Assembly (NCBI GenBank): GCA_023246415.1
Contig: JAHFIK010000020.1
Coordinates: forward strand, 1-10,341
Direction of reading: 5' to 3'
Length of the DNA stretch: 10,341 nucleotides
DNA from: Candidatus Uhrbacteria bacterium
GTDB lineage: Bacteria; Patescibacteriota; Patescibacteriia; 2-12-FULL-60-25
The notes under the pieces are model-generated. The model was not told the origin of the DNA and ran no database searches. It saw only the letters and a list, made by a program, of their open reading frames with translations. Within the stretch, counting starts at the first letter, position 1; each line of letters starts with the position of its first letter. The translations under genes were made by a program, and so were the position numbers. Shown here in pieces: positions 6,244 through 10,341 of the stretch.

Positions 6244-6690
6244 CTAGTTCATCGATGGATGAATCGGATCCGCAGGTGAAGCGGCCGGTGGTGTCGGTGC
6301 CACTGGTGGGACTGACGGTGGAGCCGGATGCACCGGAGGAGTTGTCGGCAGTGGTGCGGCCGATGGCGTGACCGGCTTCATCGGCTCTGGCTGATGCGCC
6401 TCCCCCACTGGTTCAGATGGCGACACGGACGGGACTGGTGGCGTCGGTGACGATGACGTTCGCTCGACCTCGCACATGGCATGATCGCCATGCGACGGCA
6501 TCAGCAGAAGAACGGCTGAAAGACCGACAAGGAGATACACCAACCTCAGCAAAAATGGCATGAAGCCGAGAATAAGACTGACGAGATTGAGGTTGAACAG
6601 GCCGATCAGGCCCCAGTTCAACGCTCCAATCAAGACGAGCACAAAGGCCGCTCGATGGAGCGGGTGCTTCGTACAGCAGAGCGTGCACAT
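6244..6690 (-). CDS. DUF378 membrane protein with proline-rich tail
   Basis: From the ATG at 6690 this encodes 148 residues. The N-terminus has clustered cysteines (MCTLCC). Residues about 14-68 resemble DUF378, a small bacterial membrane domain of unknown function. The signature is IGALNWGLIGLFNLNLV (about 21-37), followed by a second hydrophobic segment (about 45-65) with LRLVYLLVGLSAVLLL. The remaining 75 or so residues are low in complexity, with Pro, Val, Ser and Thr dominant and many PP, and are probably exposed and disordered. The reading frame stays open to an ATG at 6825, but that extension crosses the terminator of the upstream operon, so I reject it. No Shine-Dalgarno or convincing promoter is visible before 6690. 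The gene stands alone with a terminator on each side. Confidence 0.8.
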   Translation of the reverse strand: MCTLCCTKHPLHRAAFVLVLIGALNWGLIGLFNLNLVSLILGFMPFLLRLVYLLVGLSAVLLLMPSHGDHAMCEVERTSSSPTPPVPSVSPSEPVGEAHQPEPMKPVTPSAAPLPTTPPVHPAPPSVPPVAPTPPAASPADPIHPSMN

Positions 6691-6785
6691 AAAAGATGCG
6701 TGCCGTAAGGAATAAGACCCCTTTAGTGTGCGCTTTTTCGCTTCACACCACAAAAACACCGTCAAGTGCCGCCAAGCGACACACC

Positions 6786-6820
6786 AAAAACGCCGCGAAG
6801 CAAACACATCGCTCCGCGGC
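6786..6820 (-). terminator. Terminator of the murE-bPH2-ftsB-surA operon
   Basis: On the minus strand, GCCGCGGAGC pairs with GCTTCGCGGC (one G-U pair) around a nine-base loop, followed by GTTTTT. It starts about 20 bases after the stop of the SurA-like gene. Confidence 0.9.
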
Positions 6821-6840
6821 TTCAATGTCAGCGTGACCTG

Positions 6841-7482
6841 TTAGGGCGTCGTCGCAACCTGAAACGTCAGATAGCGCACAACATCCGAACGCTTCATCCG
6901 CTCAATCATGTACTGGTTCAGGGCATCCTGCTGATTGGGATGATCGACCGCAAATGATGCGGTCAGATACCGCGTCAGCAATGCAGGACGGGCGATGTGC
7001 ATTTTAAAATCATCGAACGTCCATCCGTAATTCGTTTGGATGTATTTCTCCAGATCGCCCCGCGTGGTTCCCGATGCGTTGAATTGCGAATCGATCAGTT
7101 GATCAAGTTCCCCGTCTTTAATCGTAATATTCCGCAGACTCGCCGCTTCATTGATGGCATCTTCAGCGATCAACCGCTCAAGGACCTGTTTCCGATCCGC
7201 ATCCGTGACTGAACGCGCAATCCCTTGCGATTTCGCTTCATCAGAAGAGAGATATGTTTTCACCGCCTTCACATCACGATAGTAATCGCGCAACAAGACC
7301 GGATGGCCAGCGAAATTTGCTGCCGGAATCGGAAGTGCGTTTGCCACGGAAACGGCAAACGGCGTTTCCCAATGCCACCGATACACCCCGATCAAAAAAA
7401 TGACGCAACAGAGCGCGATCACGCTGACCGCAGCAATACCGACAATTGACGCAATAATCCATTTTGGACGCATACGATTCAC
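6841..7482 (-). CDS. Membrane-anchored SurA-N-like chaperone, no rotamase domain
   Basis: A 213-residue protein. One membrane segment (about 9-33) follows a short basic N-terminus, so the rest faces outward. The helical part (about 57-178) resembles the SurA/PrsA N-terminal chaperone fold, with ADRKQVLERLIAEDAINEAA (95-114), a GELDQLID stretch (124-131) and TRGDLEKYIQTNYGWTFDDF (140-159). SurA and PrsA proteins bind unfolded exported proteins. Here the chain ends about 35 residues later with no PPIase (parvulin) domain. I chose GTG at 7480-7482 because AAAGGA lies five bases upstream; the ATG at 7473 is too far from it. The frame is open up to 7587, but that extension overlaps the FtsB-like gene. 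The gene begins two bases after that gene's stop. The family call is by pattern and moderately sure. Confidence 0.78.
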   Translation of the reverse strand: MNRMRPKWIIASIVGIAAVSVIALCCVIFLIGVYRWHWETPFAVSVANALPIPAANFAGHPVLLRDYYRDVKAVKTYLSSDEAKSQGIARSVTDADRKQVLERLIAEDAINEAASLRNITIKDGELDQLIDSQFNASGTTRGDLEKYIQTNYGWTFDDFKMHIARPALLTRYLTASFAVDHPNQQDALNQYMIERMKRSDVVRYLTFQVATTP

Positions 7483-7484
7483 AG

Positions 7485-7895
7485 TTATCCTTTCGGGTGA
7501 ATGAAGTATCGAAGCCACAACTCCGGATTCGAGTAGGCGATCTGCGGTGTCTGTTGGGCAACATCCATTTTCATCTGATCTTCCCATGTTCCACTGGCTG
7601 AAAAACCGTTCAAGACCACCACCTGTTCACCCGGCTGACGCATCCCCAACCGTTTTCGCGCTTCTACATCAAGACGGTCTGGCGACTGCAGGGCGTTCGC
7701 TAAATCTCGAAGTCTCGCATTCCGGCCCTCCAAATCATTCGCCTGCGCTTCAAGCGAACGAATTTCTGTATCGGCCCGCCACCCGCGATAGCTTTCTCGA
7801 ATCGCGCCCACCCCAAAAATAACGATAACCAGGATCGCGCCGATGATCGCGAACCGCCATTTCATGACAGGTGTGGACTCGGACTGTTCATTCAT
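7485..7895 (-). CDS. Septum formation initiator family protein (FtsB/DivIC type)
   Basis: FtsB and DivIC are small bitopic divisome proteins that pair with FtsL through a coiled coil and help activate septal wall synthesis. This 136-residue protein fits: a short cytoplasmic tail, a membrane segment (about 15-32), a coiled-coil stretch (about 41-69, IRSLEAQANDLEGRNARLRD) and the family end motif DRLDVEARKRLGMRQPGEQVVVL (73-95). A tail of about 40 residues beyond the motif, ending in NPELWLRYFI, is longer than in E. coli FtsB. The start overlaps the end of the bPH2 gene by eight bases. Another ATG 30 bases further in (residue 11) would also keep the membrane segment. FtsL, FtsB and DivIC cannot be separated by sequence alone here. 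Confidence 0.88.
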   Translation of the reverse strand: MNEQSESTPVMKWRFAIIGAILVIVIFGVGAIRESYRGWRADTEIRSLEAQANDLEGRNARLRDLANALQSPDRLDVEARKRLGMRQPGEQVVVLNGFSASGTWEDQMKMDVAQQTPQIAYSNPELWLRYFIHPKG

Positions 7896-8646
7896 ACATC
7901 GGCTTCATCCCCTTTGGATCATCCGCTGCAATATGCCGCACCGGAATCGTATCACCCGCGCTCGGCGGCGTGGAGACAGGAATCTGGTCAACCTTCAAGG
8001 CCTGCTCAACCCGTTGAAGACTCGCGTCATCGAGCAGCGACAGCTGCCGCTGAAGATGCGCAATCCGTTCTGTCTGAGCAGGTTCCGTCTGAACAGAAAC
8101 GGAGGGCACCAGTTTCACCGGCTGCTCTGCGTGCCGTTCAATCGACGGTGGCGCAGGTGGAGGCACCGCCATCGCATCCTTGAGCAACGTTTGGACATAT
8201 TGCGGATGCGCAATCCGCGAGGCCACGATCTGGCGACCGCCGGGAGCGGTCACGGTCACGTCACCGATCTGAAGCAGGCGTCCCAGCAGGCCACTCATCT
8301 TCCATGACGATTCCGGATGATCGGAAAAATGTATTTCCGTCACCGTGCGCGAAAAAAGACCGGTCTGCACAACGGCAACGAACCGCTGATTACTAATGAC
8401 CACGGTATCGCCATCCCACAGGATCAACGTTCGACACGCAAGATAGATTCCAACACCCACGCTCGCAATAAACACAGAAGCTCCGGTTGGACCGGTTTGA
8501 AACAGCGCAAAGACGAAAAAAAACGGAACGACGATCAAGATAAAAGAAAGCAATAACTTCGGCAGGATCGTTGCCACATGCCGCTTCGTGACCAAGCGAA
8601 CCACCTCGCCGGGCTTCAATTGCATAACATCTTCGAGCTTAAACAT
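7888..8646 (-). CDS. Bacterial PH-domain (bPH2) membrane protein
   Basis: A 252-residue protein. An N-terminal LKPGEVVRLVTKRH segment (10-23) is followed by two membrane segments (about 29-49 and 56-73). Next comes a bPH2 (DUF304-type) domain at about 77-158, with WDGDTVVISNQRFVAVVQTGLFSR (77-100), an IHF segment, GLLGRLLQIGDVTV (119-132) and a closing IAHPQYVQTLLKDAM helix. A Pro-rich linker (160-190) leads to a short helical segment (192-218) and a polar tail. bPH2 proteins are membrane associated and generally of unknown function. I start at the ATG 8646; a longer GTG start (8682) would lie inside murE and within the promoter. The start overlaps the end of murE by eight bases. No Shine-Dalgarno is present, but a -10-like TACACT ends six bases before the ATG. 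Confidence 0.86.
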   Translation of the reverse strand: MFKLEDVMQLKPGEVVRLVTKRHVATILPKLLLSFILIVVPFFFVFALFQTGPTGASVFIASVGVGIYLACRTLILWDGDTVVISNQRFVAVVQTGLFSRTVTEIHFSDHPESSWKMSGLLGRLLQIGDVTVTAPGGRQIVASRIAHPQYVQTLLKDAMAVPPPAPPSIERHAEQPVKLVPSVSVQTEPAQTERIAHLQRQLSLLDDASLQRVEQALKVDQIPVSTPPSAGDTIPVRHIAADDPKGMKPMYE

Positions 8647-9979
8647 CGTGAGAGTGTAGCGTAATTGGAGACGAGACGTCACGTGCGTTTAACGCCTTCC
8701 GAGCTGCCTCGCGATCATCGAACGGCGTCTTCGACCGATTCGGACCGGCGATCACCGGTTCATTCCCCTTTCCCGTGATCAAAACAATATCTCCGGTTTG
8801 AGCGAGCGAGATCGCTTTCTGAATGGCCGCATTCCGATCAAGGATCGAAAATAAATCTCTCCCCTCCTGTTTTCCGGCAGCCACCGCCCCTTCTGCGACC
8901 TGCCTGATAATGACATTCGGATCCTCGTCATACGGATCTTCATTGGTCACAATCGTAATATCGCACCGTTCCCCGGAGAGCCGTCCGATCAGCGGCCGTC
9001 GGGCCACATCCCTCCCGCCGCCTGCAGAACCCGTCACATGAATGATTCGGCCCGTCCCCTTTCTCGCAGTAATGAAATCGAGCAATGCGGTCAACGCCGT
9101 CGGCTCATACGCATAATCAACAATCACGGTAAACGGCTGACCTTCGTTAATCTGTTCGTATCGTCCTGGCATGCCAGGGAGGTTCTTCAGGAGGGACGCG
9201 ATCTCGCCGTCGCCAATCGCAAACACTTCCGCTGTTGCAATGGTCGCAAGCGCATTCAACACCGTGACATGCCCAGGCGTCTGAAGTGAGAATGCCGTTG
9301 ACCCAACCGTGAACGCAACTCCCTCAAGGGATTCGGTGATCCCTGATGCAGTAACATCGCACCGATGTTCCAGACCGAACGATACAATCCGATCAAATCC
9401 GTGAATGGAAAATTCTTTTGCATACGGATCATCCGCGTTCACAATGGCCACCCGCGGAATCATTTTTCCGGCAATCACTTTTCTTGGGAGTGACGCCGTA
9501 TGACGGAAGAAGTCGATCTTTGATTGTTTGTAATTCTCGAATCCCCCATGGGCCTCAAGATGCTCTGGCGTCAAGTTCGTAAAGACACACGCATCATACG
9601 CAACAGCACGATGGCGATACTGGACAACCCCCTGAGACGACGTTTCGACCACCGCATAGGTACACCCCGCATCCACCATTTGACGAAGAAATTTCTGCAA
9701 TTGAAATCGTCCAAGCATCGTCATCTTCCGATCATTCGTCCATTCTTTGTCACCGATCTTAAACAGCGCGGTACTCGTCATCCCGGTTTTCGATCCTGCG
9801 GCCTCAAGGGCATGCGCCAAGAGATAACTCGTGGTCGTCTTTCCATTCGTCCCGGTGACGCCGATCACGATCAGCTGGCGGCTCGGATGCCCGTACCAAA
9901 CGGCCGAAAGCCATGACAGCAGCCGATGATAGATCTGAAATGCCCAATGGGGCGTGATTTTCCGAAGGAGATGAAGCAT
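8639..9979 (-). CDS. murE: MurE-type Mur ligase lacking the N-terminal UDP-binding domain
   Basis: MurE adds the third amino acid to UDP-MurNAc-L-Ala-D-Glu in the cytoplasm, using ATP. From the ATG at 9979 this is 446 residues. Visible motifs: P-loop TGTNGKTTT (42-50), ETSSQG (112-117), FTNLTPEHLEAHGGFENY (133-150) with Lys154 in the position of the carbamylated lysine, NADDP (181-185), NALATIATA (242-250), GRYE (272-275), VDYAYEP (287-293), GGGRDVARRP (320-329), NEDPYDEDP (346-354) and GKGNEP (403-408). About 41 residues precede the P-loop instead of roughly 110, and they look like a hydrophobic helix (HLLRKITPHWAFQIYHRLL), not the Mur N-domain. NEDPY replaces the DNPR motif that recognises meso-DAP in many MurE enzymes, so the amino acid used is uncertain. 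The frame is open to 10078, but that would overlap the divergent gene. It is first in its operon. Confidence 0.9.
   Translation of the reverse strand: MLHLLRKITPHWAFQIYHRLLSWLSAVWYGHPSRQLIVIGVTGTNGKTTTSYLLAHALEAAGSKTGMTSTALFKIGDKEWTNDRKMTMLGRFQLQKFLRQMVDAGCTYAVVETSSQGVVQYRHRAVAYDACVFTNLTPEHLEAHGGFENYKQSKIDFFRHTASLPRKVIAGKMIPRVAIVNADDPYAKEFSIHGFDRIVSFGLEHRCDVTASGITESLEGVAFTVGSTAFSLQTPGHVTVLNALATIATAEVFAIGDGEIASLLKNLPGMPGRYEQINEGQPFTVIVDYAYEPTALTALLDFITARKGTGRIIHVTGSAGGGRDVARRPLIGRLSGERCDITIVTNEDPYDEDPNVIIRQVAEGAVAAGKQEGRDLFSILDRNAAIQKAISLAQTGDIVLITGKGNEPVIAGPNRSKTPFDDREAARKALNARDVSSPITLHSHDV
8653..8682 (-). promoter_or_regulatory. Possible internal leaderless promoter for the bPH2 gene
   Basis: On the minus strand: GTGACG (8677-8682), 18-base spacer, TACACT (8653-8658), then six bases and the ATG at 8646. 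It lies inside the last codons of murE. The -10 and the core of the -35 are good, and the distance to the ATG equals that of the operon promoter at 5664-5692. Confidence 0.5.
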
Positions 9980-9986
9980 GGGAGAA

Positions 9987-10015
9987 ATCGTAGCGGGTTT
10001 TTTAAGCGATGTATA
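9987..10015 (-). promoter_or_regulatory. Possible promoter of the murE operon
   Basis: On the minus strand: TATACA (10010-10015), 17-base spacer, TACGAT (9987-9992), then seven bases to the ATG at 9979. Each hexamer matches the consensus at four of six positions. There is no Shine-Dalgarno, which fits a leaderless transcript. Confidence 0.45.
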
Positions 10016-10053
10016 GGGAAAAGGGACATGGCTTACCTCACCCTGCCTGCGTG

Positions 10054-10062
10054 TGTTAGGAT
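10054..10062 (+). promoter_or_regulatory. Possible extended -10 of the right-edge gene
   Basis: TGTTAGGAT forms a TGn-extended -10 that ends seven bases before the ATG at 10070, with no clear -35. The overlapping AGGA (10058-10061), eight bases from the ATG, could instead be a Shine-Dalgarno. Confidence 0.35.
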
Positions 10063-10069
10063 GATCCTC

Positions 10070-10341
10070 ATGCGTCAACGCCTTGGATTCATTGCCGTTC
10101 TTGTCGGAACCATCCTCGCCCTTCTCGCGATTGAACTCTTTGATGTCACCTGGTCCATTCGGACCTGTGTCACGGTATTCTCGATTGTAATCGCCGCTGA
10201 TGCCTGCGCATCTTCATGGAAAATCCTTTCGCGTCCACTCGCCTACGCCTGGGGCGTGCTCACGACGATCGCGACGCTCATGATCATTCGGACGCTCTGG
10301 TTCTATCTTGGATTGAATCTGAATGGATGGGGAGACGCGAT
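10070..10341 (+). CDS. Multi-pass membrane protein, 3' end outside the window
   Basis: The frame is open from the ATG at 10070 to the right edge: 90 codons and two further bases. No family is recognised. Hydrophobic stretches at about residues 6-22, 29-45 and 57-82 suggest at least two or three membrane helices, with basic residues (MRQR, and Lys/Arg near 51-55) on the likely inner side. The start could also be the in-frame ATG at 10061; I prefer 10070 because AGGA lies eight bases before it. The gene is divergent from the murE-like gene, with about 90 bases between the two starts. Function is unknown. Confidence 0.7.
   Translation, partial: MRQRLGFIAVLVGTILALLAIELFDVTWSIRTCVTVFSIVIAADACASSWKILSRPLAYAWGVLTTIATLMIIRTLWFYLGLNLNGWGDA

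Noticed and set aside
6691..6825. Longer DUF378 start at 6825
   Set aside because: The extension is read through the terminator hairpin of the upstream operon (6786-6820) and carries no domain features.
7483..7587. Longer start for the SurA-like gene at 7587
   Set aside because: It overlaps the end of the FtsB-like gene by over 100 bases, while a GTG at 7482 has a well-placed AAAGGA.
8647..8682. GTG start at 8682 for the bPH2 gene
   Set aside because: It lies inside murE, has no Shine-Dalgarno, and would place the -35/-10 pair inside the coding region. The family-like sequence begins at the 8646 ATG.
9980..10078. Longer murE start at 10078 (33 extra residues)
   Set aside because: It would overlap the start of the divergent gene at 10070 and run through the likely promoter. 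The extra residues do not resemble a Mur N-domain.

Overview
The window reads as a chromosomal piece of a Patescibacteria/CPR-type bacterium. This is an inference. It rests on the mixture of a short Mur ligase without the usual N-terminal domain, an RlpA-like protein with a short 'AASP..PKGT' barrel, a bacterial PH-domain membrane protein, a SurA-like chaperone without a rotamase domain, and many genes lacking a Shine-Dalgarno sequence. TGA is used as a normal stop (for example at the ends of the bPH2 and zincin genes), so the SR1/Gracilibacteria code is not in use. I cannot place it below phylum level.

Layout, left to right. (1) 135-953 (+): a secreted, alanine-rich helical protein built of 11-residue repeats. 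(2) 964-1060: a heptamer-built inverted repeat (element A) enclosing a bidirectional terminator between convergent units. (3) 1061-5657 (-): a compact five-gene operon transcribed leftward from a promoter at 5664-5692. It encodes an RlpA-like double-psi barrel protein, FtsE, FtsX, a membrane-anchored HExxH (zincin) protein and a small protein of unknown function. Junctions are ATGA overlaps or gaps of 3-30 bases. (4) 5658-6114: inverted repeat B, tRNA-Gly(CCC) (+) with its terminator, inverted repeat C, then the tRNA-Thr(CGT) terminator and gene (-). (5) 6244-6690 (-): a DUF378 membrane protein with a proline-rich tail and its own terminator. (6) 6841-9979 (-): a second operon of murE-like ligase, bPH2 membrane protein, FtsB/DivIC-type division protein and SurA-N-like protein, closed by a strong terminator at 6786-6820. 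(7) From 10070 (+): a divergent membrane protein that runs off the right edge.

Nearly everything recognisable concerns the cell envelope and division. FtsEX is the ABC-type switch that in other bacteria controls peptidoglycan hydrolases. Here it shares an operon with a secreted cell-wall-type barrel protein and an outward-facing candidate metalloprotease. The second operon joins peptidoglycan precursor synthesis to a divisome coiled-coil protein and an extracytoplasmic chaperone.

Two non-coding signals stand out. Three intergenic inverted repeats (A, B, C) share one architecture, four or five tandem heptamers per arm, but use different heptamer sequences. Several genes have a -10-like hexamer only 6-7 bases before the start codon and no Shine-Dalgarno, as expected for leaderless mRNAs. 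No stretch longer than about 300 bases lacks a gene. Bases 1-77 hold no feature I can support.
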